A stretch of DNA of 22,092 nt from an uncultured Coriobacteriales bacterium (GCA_946892075.1 CAMPNZ010000021.1:1-22092), one strand, 5' to 3'; counted from the stretch's first letter, positions 7,557 to 15,844 are shown. A program made the numbers and translations. The notes: generated from the letters alone by a model not told the origin.

Positions 7557-8207
7557 ATGACACAGAATCACACGTTTGGACAGCGAGTAGTAGTTGTTGA
7601 GCATCCTATGGTGCAACATAAATTATCGCTGCTGCGCGACAAGGCAACGCCCTCGAAGCAATTTCGCGAATTGGTTCGCGAGCTGGCGTTATTCGAAGGC
7701 TACGAGGCAACGCGCGACTTGCCGCTTACCGATTGCACGGTTGAAACGCCTCTTTGTACTGCGCATTGCAAAACGCTGAAAGGCAAAAAGCTTGCCATTG
7801 TGCCAATTTTGCGCGCAGGGCTTGGCATGGTTGAAGGCATGCTCGAGCTTATGCCTGCTGCTAAAGTGGGGCATTTGGGCATGTATCGCGACGAAACAAC
7901 GCACGAGCCGCACGAGTATTACGCAAAAATGCCGGAAGATATTGCTGCGCGCGATGTGTTGGTGGTTGACCCCATGCTTGCAACGGGTGGATCAGCCACG
8001 GCAGCGCTTGGCTATCTGCGCAAACAGGGTGTGAAAAACATCAAGCTGGCTGTTATTGTGGCAGCTCCTGAAGGTATTCGTGCCGTTCTCGAACACGATC
8101 CCACGGTAACTATTTTCACGTGTGCTATTGACGATGGCATGAACAGCGATTGCTACATTATGCCTGGTCTTGGCGATGCTGGCGACCGTATTTTCGGCAC
8201 GAAGTAA
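7557..8207 (+). CDS. upp: Uracil phosphoribosyltransferase
   Basis: Upp salvages uracil with PRPP to form UMP. The protein is 216 residues (208 in E. coli), from an ATG preceded by GAGAAAGG (7543-7550); the frame is open further upstream, but that segment has no family similarity. Characteristic parts are EHPMVQHKLSLLRD at the N-terminus, VPILRAGLGMVEGM, the PRPP-binding loop VVDPMLATGGSATAAL, and the uracil-contacting end MPGLGDAGDRIFGTK that finishes the family. It is cytosolic. Its place between glyA and the atp operon is the conserved Gram-positive order. Confidence 0.97.
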   Translation: MTQNHTFGQRVVVVEHPMVQHKLSLLRDKATPSKQFRELVRELALFEGYEATRDLPLTDCTVETPLCTAHCKTLKGKKLAIVPILRAGLGMVEGMLELMPAAKVGHLGMYRDETTHEPHEYYAKMPEDIAARDVLVVDPMLATGGSATAALGYLRKQGVKNIKLAVIVAAPEGIRAVLEHDPTVTIFTCAIDDGMNSDCYIMPGLGDAGDRIFGTK

Positions 8208-8310
8208 ACCCGCACAGCGTGCGTTTGCATCCGTGTCACCGTTTGCAACACCGCTTGCACCGTGCAACAACTGCTTTGAAATTGTCGATGCAAATGCGGT
8301 TTGATACAGG

Positions 8311-8316
8311 TATAAT
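8311..8316 (+). promoter_or_regulatory. Likely -10 box of the atp operon promoter
   Basis: A perfect TATAAT lies 45 bases before the first ATG of the atp cluster. The matching -35 is poor: GATGCA at 17-base spacing, or TTGTCG at a too-long 22. Position and the perfect -10 support an atp promoter. Upstream (8227-8275) three CACCG(T/C)TTGCA-like echoes occur with no clear role. Confidence 0.5.
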
Positions 8317-8360
8317 AGGCGCAGTGTGGGAAATGTTGTGAGTGTTTTACGGAGGAATGC

Positions 8361-8645
8361 ATGATACTCGCCTTATGCGCTGGCTTCCTATCAGGCATTT
8401 TAGGATTTCTTCCCCTGTATGGCGCTAACGAATATGCGCGTCGTTTCTCGATAATAAAGTCAAGCGCGTATTTAGCGGTGTTCTTTGCCGCTTTAGTGCT
8501 GTCATTTGTTATTTTAGCTGGCAGTGCTTCGTTGTGCCTGATCTTTGCGCGGCGCAGCGTCGTGCTACCATTCGTGCTGGCAGAATTTTTCGCACTGGTT
8601 GTTATTGCGATACTTTATAGTGTACGTAAGCTTTTAAGGCGCTAG
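8361..8645 (+). CDS. Small membrane protein in the AtpI position
   Basis: This 94-residue protein has an ATG preceded by ACGGAGG (8350-8356). It is very hydrophobic, with about three membrane segments: residues 1-20, about 35-58 and about 67-88, ending in a basic tail (RKLLRR). It immediately precedes atpB, where most bacteria carry atpI, whose product assists c-ring assembly or Mg2+ supply. The sequence itself is too divergent for me to recognise an AtpI motif, so the role rests on position, size and topology. Confidence 0.7.
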   Translation: MILALCAGFLSGILGFLPLYGANEYARRFSIIKSSAYLAVFFAALVLSFVILAGSASLCLIFARRSVVLPFVLAEFFALVVIAILYSVRKLLRR

Positions 8646-8667
8646 CTTTACGCAGGTAGCGTAAAGC
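8645..8667 (+). promoter_or_regulatory. Intercistronic hairpin before atpB
   Basis: GCTTTACGC (8645-8653) and GCGTAAAGC (8659-8667) are perfect complements around AGGTA. It starts at the last base of the atpI-like stop and ends a few bases before the atpB Shine-Dalgarno. There is no T-run. It resembles the hairpins before atpE and atpF. Confidence 0.75.
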
Positions 8668-8685
8668 CATACAGAAAGGAATGTT

Positions 8686-9471
8686 GTGAACCCTCTCGAC
8701 ATCGTTAAAGGTTACGTTCCCGAGCTGAAAGAATCATTTAATCCAGCTTTCGTGGCATCATTTGGTTCTGCGGGCATAACACAATACATTTTTTGGATGT
8801 TCATTACGTTTGCGCTTACGCTGATTGTCGTGCTCGTTGTTGGCCGCAAATTGCAGATGGTTCCCCACAACAAGTTCATTAACATGGTTGAATGCGGCTA
8901 CCAGTTCATTCGCCGCGACGTAAGTGAAGGAACAATCGGACACGGCTACAAGCGCCACGTTCCTTTCCTTGCAACACTCTTTTTCTTCATTCTTATTTCT
9001 AACATTGTTGGTCTTATCCCTGGTTGCAAAACACCAACAGGTTCCATCAGCGTAACGTGGGCTCTTGGTATTATTTCGTTTATCTACTTCAACTATTGGG
9101 GTATTAAAGCGCACGGCGGCTGGGGTTACATTAAGTCAATTGCCCCCAGCGGCCTTCCTATTTTTATGGTGCCTATTATTTGGTTTTTCGAATTTGTGTC
9201 GATGGTTTTGCGCGCATTAACGCTTGCCGTTCGACTGTACGGTAACATGTTTGCTGGCCACATGGCACTTGGCATGTTCTCGGTATTTACATTCTCATTC
9301 ATTCAATCGGTCATTGAAGGTGCATCTCCTGCGGTAGGCAGCATTTCCATTGCATGGATGCTGTTCCTTATTGCGTTGTATGCGCTGGAAACGATGGTTG
9401 CATTTTTGCAAGCTTACGTGTTTACGATTTTGTCGGCTGTCTACATTCAGCTGGCAGTTTCTGAACACTAG
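8686..9471 (+). CDS. atpB: ATP synthase Fo subunit a
   Basis: Subunit a forms the ion half-channels beside the c-ring in the membrane. The 261-residue protein begins at a GTG with GAAAGGA upstream; the nearby ATG at 8681 is followed at once by a stop in its own frame. Several membrane helices are visible. The core motif RALTLAVRLYGNMFAGHMAL holds the essential Arg183 (E. coli Arg210) on the helix facing the c-ring, and the C-terminal LFLIALYALETMVAFLQAYVF helix is typical. The gene is second in the atp operon, separated from atpE by 153 bases that hold two hairpins. Confidence 0.97.
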   Translation: MNPLDIVKGYVPELKESFNPAFVASFGSAGITQYIFWMFITFALTLIVVLVVGRKLQMVPHNKFINMVECGYQFIRRDVSEGTIGHGYKRHVPFLATLFFFILISNIVGLIPGCKTPTGSISVTWALGIISFIYFNYWGIKAHGGWGYIKSIAPSGLPIFMVPIIWFFEFVSMVLRALTLAVRLYGNMFAGHMALGMFSVFTFSFIQSVIEGASPAVGSISIAWMLFLIALYALETMVAFLQAYVFTILSAVYIQLAVSEH

Positions 9472-9478
9472 GCGCACC

Positions 9479-9492
9479 GAGCATTCGTGCTC
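9479..9492 (+). promoter_or_regulatory. Small UUCG hairpin after atpB
   Basis: GAGCA-TTCG-TGCTC forms a 5-bp stem with a TTCG tetraloop just after the atpB stop. There is no T-run. It may protect the 3' end of an atpB-containing RNA fragment. Confidence 0.5.
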
Positions 9493-9586
9493 ACACATCG
9501 CGTGGCGGCGCGCTCTGCCGCTTGCGATAGTTAGATTGGTATCATCGGCACTATTCCACAGCCGTTGACGATACAGTAAACGCGGT

Positions 9587-9607
9587 GTCTTTGAGGAAAT
9601 CAAAGAC
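9587..9607 (+). promoter_or_regulatory. Intercistronic hairpin before atpE
   Basis: GTCTTTGA (9587-9594) and TCAAAGAC (9600-9607) pair perfectly around GGAAA. The strong Shine-Dalgarno AAAAGGAGG follows within ten bases, then the GTG of atpE. It could act in RNA processing or stability to raise c-subunit yield. Confidence 0.75.
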
Positions 9608-9624
9608 GGCAAAAGGAGGACATT

Positions 9625-9843
9625 GTGGAAACTATCTTTGTCATGAGCGCTTTGAAGCTTGTCGGTTACGGCTTGTCTGTTATCGGCCCTGCAATTGGTA
9701 TCGGCCTTGCCTGCTACGGCATGTGCGTTGGTACCGCTCGTCAGCCTGAAGTAGCAGGACGTCTGTTTACTGCCTTCATCATGGGAGCTGCTTTGGTAGA
9801 AGCACTGGCACTTCTTGGTTTCGTTCTTGCATTTATTTTGTAA
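9625..9843 (+). CDS. atpE: ATP synthase Fo subunit c
   Basis: Subunit c is the proteolipid that forms the rotor ring. The 72-residue protein starts at GTG with a strong AGGAGG. Two membrane helices flank the polar loop ARQPE (residues 38-42), and Glu59 in helix 2 (GAALVEALALLGF) is the ion-carrying carboxylate. Helix 1 has the glycine motif GPAIGIGLACYG. The Gln of helix 1 and the Ser-Thr after the Glu, which bind Na+ in Ilyobacter-type rings, are replaced by Ile26 and Ala60-Leu61, so proton coupling is the better guess. Hairpins sit on both sides of the gene. Confidence 0.97.
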   Translation: METIFVMSALKLVGYGLSVIGPAIGIGLACYGMCVGTARQPEVAGRLFTAFIMGAALVEALALLGFVLAFIL

Positions 9844-9847
9844 TCGA

Positions 9848-9867
9848 CTTTTGACAGCTATCAAAAG
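9848..9867 (+). promoter_or_regulatory. Intercistronic hairpin before atpF
   Basis: CTTTTGA (9848-9854) and TCAAAAG (9861-9867) pair around six bases. AAAGGAGG follows immediately, then the GTG of atpF. It is the third hairpin of this kind in the Fo part of the operon. Confidence 0.65.
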
Positions 9868-9884
9868 CAAAAGGAGGTTACTCA

Positions 9885-10493
9885 GTGAAGAAAGCATATA
9901 AAAGAGCATGGTTGCCCTTAGCTACGTGCGCTCTTGCAGGTAGTGCGCTCTTTGCTTCTCCTACGCTTGCCTATGCCGAATCGAAACAGGGAATAGCGGT
10001 TATTCTTCCCGATATGGTTGAATTTATCCCGATGGCAGTTGCTTTTATCATTCTGCTTATCATTTTGGGTAAGTTCGGTTGGCCGCTGTTTGAAGATATG
10101 CTTACCAAGCGTGAGCAGTCTATTCGTGATGCGCTTGAACAGTCAGAAAACGCGCGCATGGATTCTGAACGCCTGCTTGAAGAGTACAAAAAACAACTCG
10201 ATGAAGCAAAACAAACTGCTGCAAAAATTGTAGCTGATGCAAAGCAAACAGGAGAAGCTACGAAAGCTGCACTTACTGAACAGGCACAACGCGAAGCGGA
10301 AGCTCTTATTGAAAAAGCACGCAGCGCTATTGAAACCGAGAAGAAAGCTGCTATTGCGCAGTTGCAATCCTCAGTTGTCGATTTGTCGCTCTCGGTGTCA
10401 TCACGTTTGATTGAACACGACTTATCCGATGAGGAACATCGTGCGCTCATTGAACGGTATGTACGTGAGGCGGGTAGCTTCAATGACAAATAA
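9885..10493 (+). CDS. atpF: ATP synthase Fo subunit b with signal-peptide-like N-terminus
   Basis: Subunit b is the peripheral stalk that holds F1 to subunit a. The 202-residue protein begins at GTG with AAGGAGG upstream. Residues 1-31 look like a cleavable signal peptide: basic MKKAYKR, a hydrophobic core, and an AYA cut site before Glu32. The usual single membrane helix follows at about 43-64 (FIPMAVAFIILLIILGKFGW), then a long charged Ala/Glu/Lys coiled coil from about 70 to 165. E. coli subunit b is 156 residues, and the excess is mainly the N-terminal extension. No alternative start gives a shorter protein that keeps the Shine-Dalgarno. It overlaps atpH by 11 bases. Confidence 0.95.
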   Translation: MKKAYKRAWLPLATCALAGSALFASPTLAYAESKQGIAVILPDMVEFIPMAVAFIILLIILGKFGWPLFEDMLTKREQSIRDALEQSENARMDSERLLEEYKKQLDEAKQTAAKIVADAKQTGEATKAALTEQAQREAEALIEKARSAIETEKKAAIAQLQSSVVDLSLSVSSRLIEHDLSDEEHRALIERYVREAGSFNDK

Positions 10494-11049
10494 TCGACTT
10501 GTTCAAAAAAAGCAAATTGCTGTTTATGCACGTACTCTTTTCGACGCAGCGTATGCTAAGCAACAGCTTGAAAGCGTGCTGGATGTGCGCGCTCGTTTGC
10601 AGGAACTGTGCCGTGCCTTGCGCTCCGATTCTCAAATTGCGCAAACGATACAAGATTCTGCGCTCAGTGACGCACAAAAAATGCAGCTTGTGGCATCTAT
10701 TTTCGGTTCCACACCTGCCGATACGCTTCTTAAAGATGTGTTGGGCGTTATGGCGCAGCGCGGCGAACTTGCGCTGTGTCCTGCGGTACAGCAAGCTTTC
10801 GAGCAGCTTATTGTTTCAGAATTGAAGCTCTGTGTTGTGTCTGTTACCAGTGCAGTAGCGCTTGATAATCACCTGCGCGAGCTTATTACGAACAAAGTCG
10901 AAGCCGATCTTGGCATGCGTGTTGTGTTAGACGAGCGAGTCGATCGCTCACTTCTTGGTGGAATTATTTTAAGCGCTCAAGGTAGATGTATTGATGCGAG
11001 TGTGAAATCGCGTCTTGAAATTTATCGTGACCAGCTTAAACGAGCATAA
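10483..11049 (+). CDS. atpH: ATP synthase F1 subunit delta
   Basis: Delta (OSCP) links the peripheral stalk to the top of F1. From the ATG at 10483 the protein is 188 residues (177 in E. coli). The N-terminal helical domain (AVYARTLFDAAYAK) and the C-terminal segment ending DERVDRSLLGGIILSAQGRCIDASVKSRL are typical of the family. The start overlaps the end of atpF by 11 bases, so translation is probably coupled; GTGAGG lies within the atpF coding sequence just upstream. An in-frame ATG at 10411 lies deep in atpF and is unlikely. Confidence 0.95.
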   Translation: MTNNRLVQKKQIAVYARTLFDAAYAKQQLESVLDVRARLQELCRALRSDSQIAQTIQDSALSDAQKMQLVASIFGSTPADTLLKDVLGVMAQRGELALCPAVQQAFEQLIVSELKLCVVSVTSAVALDNHLRELITNKVEADLGMRVVLDERVDRSLLGGIILSAQGRCIDASVKSRLEIYRDQLKRA

Positions 11050-11060
11050 GGTGGAGGTGA

Positions 11061-12632
11061 ATGCTAGTGACTGAAATTACCGCAAGTTCAATCGATCAGG
11101 CCTTACGCAAGCAGCTTGAAAACTTAGAAGTAGGCGTTGATTCGCGTGAAGTTGGTACCGTTATCCAAGTTGGCGACGGTATTGCGCGCGTTGATGGCTT
11201 AAAAGGCGCTATGGCAGGCGAGTTGTTGGAATTTGTTGGATCGAATGGCAAAAAAGTGTACGGCCTTGCTCAAAATCTTGAGGAAGACGAAGTTGGCGCT
11301 GTTTTGCTGGGAGATGTCACCGCAATCAAAGAAAACGACGAGGTTCATACCACGGGCAAAATCATGGAAGTTCCTTCGGGAAAAGGCATGCTTGGCCGCG
11401 TTGTGAATCCGCTTGGTATGCCTATCGATGGCAAAGGCGCCATTGAAGCTGAAGGCTATCGTCCGGTTGAATTCAAAGCTCCAGGCGTAATTAGCCGTAA
11501 GCCTGTTCACGAGCCAATGCAAACAGGTATCTTGGCGATTGACGCGATGGTGCCTATTGGACGTGGTCAGCGCGAGCTTATCATCGGCGACCGTCAAACA
11601 GGTAAAACCGCTATCGCCATTGACGCCATCATCAACCAAAAAGGCCAGAACATGATCTGCATTTATGTTGCAGTTGGCCAAAAGGCATCAACCGTTGCTG
11701 GCGTTGCAGAAACGCTCGACCGTTTTGGTGCTATGGATTACACCATCATCGTGTCAGCAACTGCAGCCGATTCTGCACCGTTGCAGTATATCGCTCCTAT
11801 GGCTGGCGCTGCTATTGGTGAATACTTTGTGTACAACGGCGAAGATGGCAAGCCTGCAGGTCCTAAAAATCCTGGTCGTCACGTTCTTATTATCTACGAC
11901 GATCTCTCGAAGCAAGCTGTTGCGTATCGTCAAATGTCGCTTACGTTGCGTCGTCCACCTGGACGCGAAGCGTATCCTGGCGATATTTTCTACCTGCATT
12001 CACGCTTGCTTGAGCGCGCTGTTAAGATGTCGGAAGAGTACGGTCTTGGTTCAATGACTGCTTTGCCGATTATCGAAACGCAGGCTGGCGACGTTTCGGC
12101 TTACATTCCTACGAACGTTATTTCAATTACTGACGGGCAAATTTATCTGTCAACTGACCAATTTTTCCAAGGTCAGCGCCCTGCTGTAAACGTAGGTTTG
12201 TCGGTATCGCGTGTTGGTGGTTCAGCTCAAACAAAGGCAATGAAGTCGGTAGCTGGTACTTTGCGCCTCGACTTAGCAGCGTATCGCGAACTGCAAGCAT
12301 TTACGCAATTTGGTAGCGACCTCGATAAAGCAACGCAAGATCAGCTGAATCGTGGTGCGCACATGACCGAGCTTTTGAAGCAAGGCCGCTATGTGCCGCT
12401 GTCATTCATGGATCAAAGTATTGCCATTTATGCAGGTGCGCAGGGCTATCTTGACGATATTCCCGTTTCAGATACGGTTCGTTTCCGCACTGAACTGCTG
12501 GAGTATTTGCATGCGAACGCTCAAAACCTGATTGACACTGTTCAGCAGGAAAAGAAATTTAGCGATGAAACAAAAACGGCACTTGACGCGGCAATTGGGA
12601 GCTTCAAAACCCAGTTCGCGCCCAGTGAGTAA
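11061..12632 (+). CDS. atpA: ATP synthase F1 subunit alpha
   Basis: Alpha forms the non-catalytic nucleotide sites of the F1 hexamer. The 523-residue protein (513 in E. coli) contains the Walker A motif GDRQTGKT at residues 176-183, and VSRVGGSAQTKAMK with the Arg that reaches the catalytic site of beta. It starts at ATG 11061, but a GTG at 11067 has the better distance (9 bases) from GGAGG at 11053-11057, so the true start may be two codons later. It is cytosolic and membrane-attached through the enzyme complex. The gene lies 11 bases after atpH and 12 before atpG. Confidence 0.97.
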   Translation: MLVTEITASSIDQALRKQLENLEVGVDSREVGTVIQVGDGIARVDGLKGAMAGELLEFVGSNGKKVYGLAQNLEEDEVGAVLLGDVTAIKENDEVHTTGKIMEVPSGKGMLGRVVNPLGMPIDGKGAIEAEGYRPVEFKAPGVISRKPVHEPMQTGILAIDAMVPIGRGQRELIIGDRQTGKTAIAIDAIINQKGQNMICIYVAVGQKASTVAGVAETLDRFGAMDYTIIVSATAADSAPLQYIAPMAGAAIGEYFVYNGEDGKPAGPKNPGRHVLIIYDDLSKQAVAYRQMSLTLRRPPGREAYPGDIFYLHSRLLERAVKMSEEYGLGSMTALPIIETQAGDVSAYIPTNVISITDGQIYLSTDQFFQGQRPAVNVGLSVSRVGGSAQTKAMKSVAGTLRLDLAAYRELQAFTQFGSDLDKATQDQLNRGAHMTELLKQGRYVPLSFMDQSIAIYAGAQGYLDDIPVSDTVRFRTELLEYLHANAQNLIDTVQQEKKFSDETKTALDAAIGSFKTQFAPSE

Positions 12633-12644
12633 GGCGGCGCGCGT

Positions 12645-13568
12645 ATGCCTAATCTTCACGACATAGAACGACGCATTGGTTCCGTTACGTCAACCAAGCA
12701 AATTACGCGTACCATGGAAATGGTTGCAGCGGCAAAGATCAGGCGCGCTACGTCACGTATGGAGCAGTCAATTCCTTGGGCAAGCGCTTTGAGTGAGGCA
12801 CTTCAACGTGCTGCTCAAAGTGCACCCGAGGCACTTGAAGCCTTAAGCGCACGTCACGATGAAGTGAAACGCGTTGCGTTGGTTGTCATGACGTCCGATA
12901 GAGGCTTAGCAGGTGGCTTTAATAGCACCATTTTGCGCTATGCAGAAGGCATTATTCGCGACAACAAGCGCAACGGCATTGAAACTAATGTTATTTCGTG
13001 TGGCAAAAAAGGTCACGGCTACTTGCAGTACCGCGGCATTGAAACGGTGCTTTCGTTCCAGAATTTATCGGCCGATCCAACCTTTGATCAGGCTTGCGAA
13101 ATTGCGCACTATGTGTACGACGAGTACATGAACGGTTCTATCGATAAAGCGTTGTTGTTGTTTAACCACGCGAAAAATAGCGCCGAGCAGCGTTTGGTGA
13201 AAGAAACCTTGCTGCCTATTCCCGAGGAGCGTTTATCGGTTTTGCTGGGGCTTAATCACCATGGCTCACACGATAGTGCTGCCGATGAATTCGCAGATAA
13301 GCATCATGTTGATGTTGAGTTTGAGCCCGATGCAGAAACTACGATGCGCTATTTGTTGCGTGAATTTTTAAGCACGGAAGTGTATTTTGCGCTGGTCGAC
13401 TCGGCTGCTGCCGAACAAGGCGCGCGTCGTAGCGCTATGAAATCGGCTACCGATAACGCAAATGACATGGTTGAAACGCTTACGCGCTTATTCAATCGTG
13501 AACGTCAAGGTGCTATTACTACTGAAATTAATGAAATTGTTGGCGGCGCCGCAGCTTTGGAGGATTAA
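12645..13568 (+). CDS. atpG: ATP synthase F1 subunit gamma
   Basis: Gamma is the rotating central shaft. The 307-residue protein has the conserved N-terminal helix HDIERRIGSVTSTKQITRTMEMVAAAKIRRA, a central SDRGLAGGFN segment, and the C-terminal helix ATDNANDMVETLTRLFNRER followed by EINEIVGGAAAL. It is somewhat longer than E. coli gamma (287) because of an acidic/His insertion (about residues 205-230). The ribosome site GGCGG is only moderate. The stop codon abuts the ATG of atpD. Confidence 0.97.
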   Translation: MPNLHDIERRIGSVTSTKQITRTMEMVAAAKIRRATSRMEQSIPWASALSEALQRAAQSAPEALEALSARHDEVKRVALVVMTSDRGLAGGFNSTILRYAEGIIRDNKRNGIETNVISCGKKGHGYLQYRGIETVLSFQNLSADPTFDQACEIAHYVYDEYMNGSIDKALLLFNHAKNSAEQRLVKETLLPIPEERLSVLLGLNHHGSHDSAADEFADKHHVDVEFEPDAETTMRYLLREFLSTEVYFALVDSAAAEQGARRSAMKSATDNANDMVETLTRLFNRERQGAITTEINEIVGGAAALED

Positions 13569-15032
13569 ATGAGTCAAAATCTATTTACACGAGAGGAGCT
13601 AAAGGCAACCCTGGGTGCAAAGGGACGTATTGTGCGTATTGTTGGTCCTGTTGTTGACGTTGAGTTTCCACCTGAGCAAATTCCTGCAATTTATAATGCT
13701 CTTACCGTGGAAGCAACCACGCAAGCAGGCAGTTTGCACATTGTTCTTGAAGTAGAAACGCACCTTCCCGGTAACCTTGTTCGCTCCGTAGCCATGTCAT
13801 CAACCGATGGTTTGGTGCGCGGTCTTGAGGTTCAAGACACAGGTCATCCTATTATGATGCCTGTTGGCCCTCAAACATTGGGCCGTATTTGGAATGTTAT
13901 GGGTCAGCCAGTAGACGAAAAGCCTGTTCCCGATGATATTGAAGGCTACATGCCTATTCACCGTAGCGCTCCTTCATACGAGGAACTGTCTACGACAACC
14001 GAAATTTTTGAAACGGGTATTAAAGCTATCGACCTTATCGAGCCGTTTGTACGCGGTGGTAAAACAGGTCTGTTCGGCGGCGCTGGCGTTGGAAAAACCG
14101 TTATCATTCAGGAACTTATTAACAACCTGGCGCAAGAGCACGGCGGCACCTCGGTATTTACGGGTGTAGGCGAGCGTACGCGTGAAGGTACCGACCTGTT
14201 CCTTGAGATGAGCGAATCGGGCGTTGTGAACAAAACATGCCTGGTGTATGGCCAGATGAATGAGCCTCCTGGAGCGCGCTTGCGCGTTGGTTTGGCAGGC
14301 CTTACCGAAGCTGAGTACTTCCGCGATCAGGGCCAAGACGTGTTGTTGTTCATCGACAACATCTTCCGTTTCACGCAAGCTGGTTCAGAAGTGTCAGCCC
14401 TGTTAGGACGTATGCCGTCTGCCGTAGGTTATCAGCCTACGCTTGCTACCGAAATGGGCGACTTACAAGAGCGCATTACGTCAACGAAAACGGGTTCTAT
14501 TACTTCCGTACAGGCTGTTTACGTGCCTGCTGACGACTTAACCGACCCCGCGCCTGCAACTACGTTTACGCACCTTGATGCGCGTACCGTTTTGTCGCGT
14601 TCTATTGCTGAGCTGGGAATTTATCCTGCTGTTGACCCGCTGGAGTCGTCTTCGCGCGCCCTTGACCCACAAATTGTTGGTGCTGAGCACTATCGTGTTG
14701 CGGTTGGCATCCAAGAGTTGCTGCAAAACTACAAAGACTTGCAAGACATCATTGCTATTCTTGGTATGGACGAGCTTTCTGAAGAGCAGAAACTTACCGT
14801 TAACCGCGCGCGTAAAGCGCAGCAATTCTTCGGTCAGTGCTTCCATGTTGCCGAGCAGTTCACCGGATTGCCTGGTCAGTACGTTAAGCTGGAAGATACG
14901 GTGCGTTCATTTGCCGCTATTCTCGATGGTAAATGCGACGACATCCCCGAGCAATGCTTCCGTATGAAGGGTTCTATCGAGGATGTTTACGCAGCTCACG
15001 AGAAGATGAAAAAGGAAGAAGCTCATGACTAA
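13569..15032 (+). CDS. atpD: ATP synthase F1 subunit beta
   Basis: Beta carries the catalytic nucleotide sites. The 487-residue protein begins directly after the atpG stop, with GGAGG at 13558-13562 inside atpG. It shows the P-loop GGAGVGKT at 170-177, the GERTREG catalytic Glu/Arg region, VLLFIDNIFRFTQAG with the Walker B Asp, and the catch-loop motif DELSEEQK. These are full family signatures with no missing residues seen. The last eight bases overlap atpC. Confidence 0.98.
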   Translation: MSQNLFTREELKATLGAKGRIVRIVGPVVDVEFPPEQIPAIYNALTVEATTQAGSLHIVLEVETHLPGNLVRSVAMSSTDGLVRGLEVQDTGHPIMMPVGPQTLGRIWNVMGQPVDEKPVPDDIEGYMPIHRSAPSYEELSTTTEIFETGIKAIDLIEPFVRGGKTGLFGGAGVGKTVIIQELINNLAQEHGGTSVFTGVGERTREGTDLFLEMSESGVVNKTCLVYGQMNEPPGARLRVGLAGLTEAEYFRDQGQDVLLFIDNIFRFTQAGSEVSALLGRMPSAVGYQPTLATEMGDLQERITSTKTGSITSVQAVYVPADDLTDPAPATTFTHLDARTVLSRSIAELGIYPAVDPLESSSRALDPQIVGAEHYRVAVGIQELLQNYKDLQDIIAILGMDELSEEQKLTVNRARKAQQFFGQCFHVAEQFTGLPGQYVKLEDTVRSFAAILDGKCDDIPEQCFRMKGSIEDVYAAHEKMKKEEAHD

Positions 15033-15438
15033 GTTCCATTGCGTGATTGCTACTCCCACAGAACAGCTTTACGCAGGTGAGGTAAGCTATGTTGGCGTGC
15101 CTGGTGCCGAAGGAGATTTTGGCGTTATGGCAGGTCATGCTGGTTCTGTTTCCTTGCTTGGAGCAGGCGCGCTTACTATTCGCACCGACGATGGCGCTGC
15201 AAACGAGATGCACTATATTGTCTCGGGCGGCATTGCAGAAGTTATTGGAACAACGTTGCGTGTTTTGCCGCGTTATGCTGTGTTACGCGAGAAGGTTGAT
15301 AAGGCCGATGCCGCGCAGCAACTTGAGCAATTGCGTGGTCAGCTTCAGGAAATGACCAGCGAAAACGCTAAAAAGTATCCCATTCAAGTGCGTGCGCTTG
15401 AAGAGAAGATTGCATGGTTTGAGAAGCAAAGCGCATAG
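15025..15438 (+). CDS. atpC: ATP synthase F1 subunit epsilon
   Basis: Epsilon is the foot of the central stalk and a regulator of ATP hydrolysis. The 137-residue protein overlaps the atpD end, with GAAGAAG-rich sequence as a weak ribosome site, so coupled translation is likely. The N-terminal beta-sandwich (VIATPTEQLYAGEVSYVGVPGAEGDFGVMAGHA) and a C-terminal helical pair of about 50 residues are present, so the inhibitory helices are not truncated. It is the last gene of the operon; a strong terminator follows at 15544. Confidence 0.95.
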   Translation: MTKFHCVIATPTEQLYAGEVSYVGVPGAEGDFGVMAGHAGSVSLLGAGALTIRTDDGAANEMHYIVSGGIAEVIGTTLRVLPRYAVLREKVDKADAAQQLEQLRGQLQEMTSENAKKYPIQVRALEEKIAWFEKQSA

Positions 15439-15543
15439 CTGCGCTGGGCTGCACTGGTTGCCTTTGCAGCGTTGAGCTGGGGCGCGCAGTTGCGGCGTTT
15501 GTTGTTGCAGCGTACAGCTTCGATATACCAGATGTATCACGTG

Positions 15544-15575
15544 AAAGGCTTTGGCTCCATGCCAAAGCCTTTTTC
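15544..15575 (+). terminator. Intrinsic terminator of the atp operon
   Basis: AAAGGCTTTGGC (15544-15555) pairs perfectly with GCCAAAGCCTTT (15561-15572) around TCCAT, followed by a T-run (five T's including the stem end). The A-rich left arm also gives a T-rich exit on the other strand, so it may serve both directions. Confidence 0.95.
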
Positions 15576-15844
15576 TGTTGGGCGTAGTTTCTTATGCGGT
15601 TGAGATGCAGCACTACCAATTTCAACATGCTTGGTTTGCGGATATGTAAAAAGTACCTGCTAGCAGGCCTCATACCTGCGCCCATCACTGAGCGCGTGCC
15701 TTGAAGCCACGTACCGTGACCTTATCTTTCTTGCGTGCTGCCACTAACACGCGTGTCCGCTTGTTGTAGCCGCCGCGCACTCGTTTCACGCATCTGCGCT
15801 TTATGCTCCTGTAACGATAAGGTACACCCCTTCGCATAAGAGCG
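15576..15844. other. Gap between the atp terminator and the PIN-like gene
   Basis: About 270 bases with no confident gene. A 50-codon minus-strand frame (15837 to 15685) downstream of the PIN-like gene encodes a very basic peptide, but it has no clear ribosome site and is rich in uncommon Arg codons; it is discussed as a finding. No tRNA, repeat array or clear minus-strand terminator was seen. Confidence 0.5.

Noticed and set aside
9625..9843. Sodium-type c subunit
   Set aside because: The Gln, Ser and Thr ligands of known Na+ c-rings are replaced by Ile26, Ala60 and Leu61.
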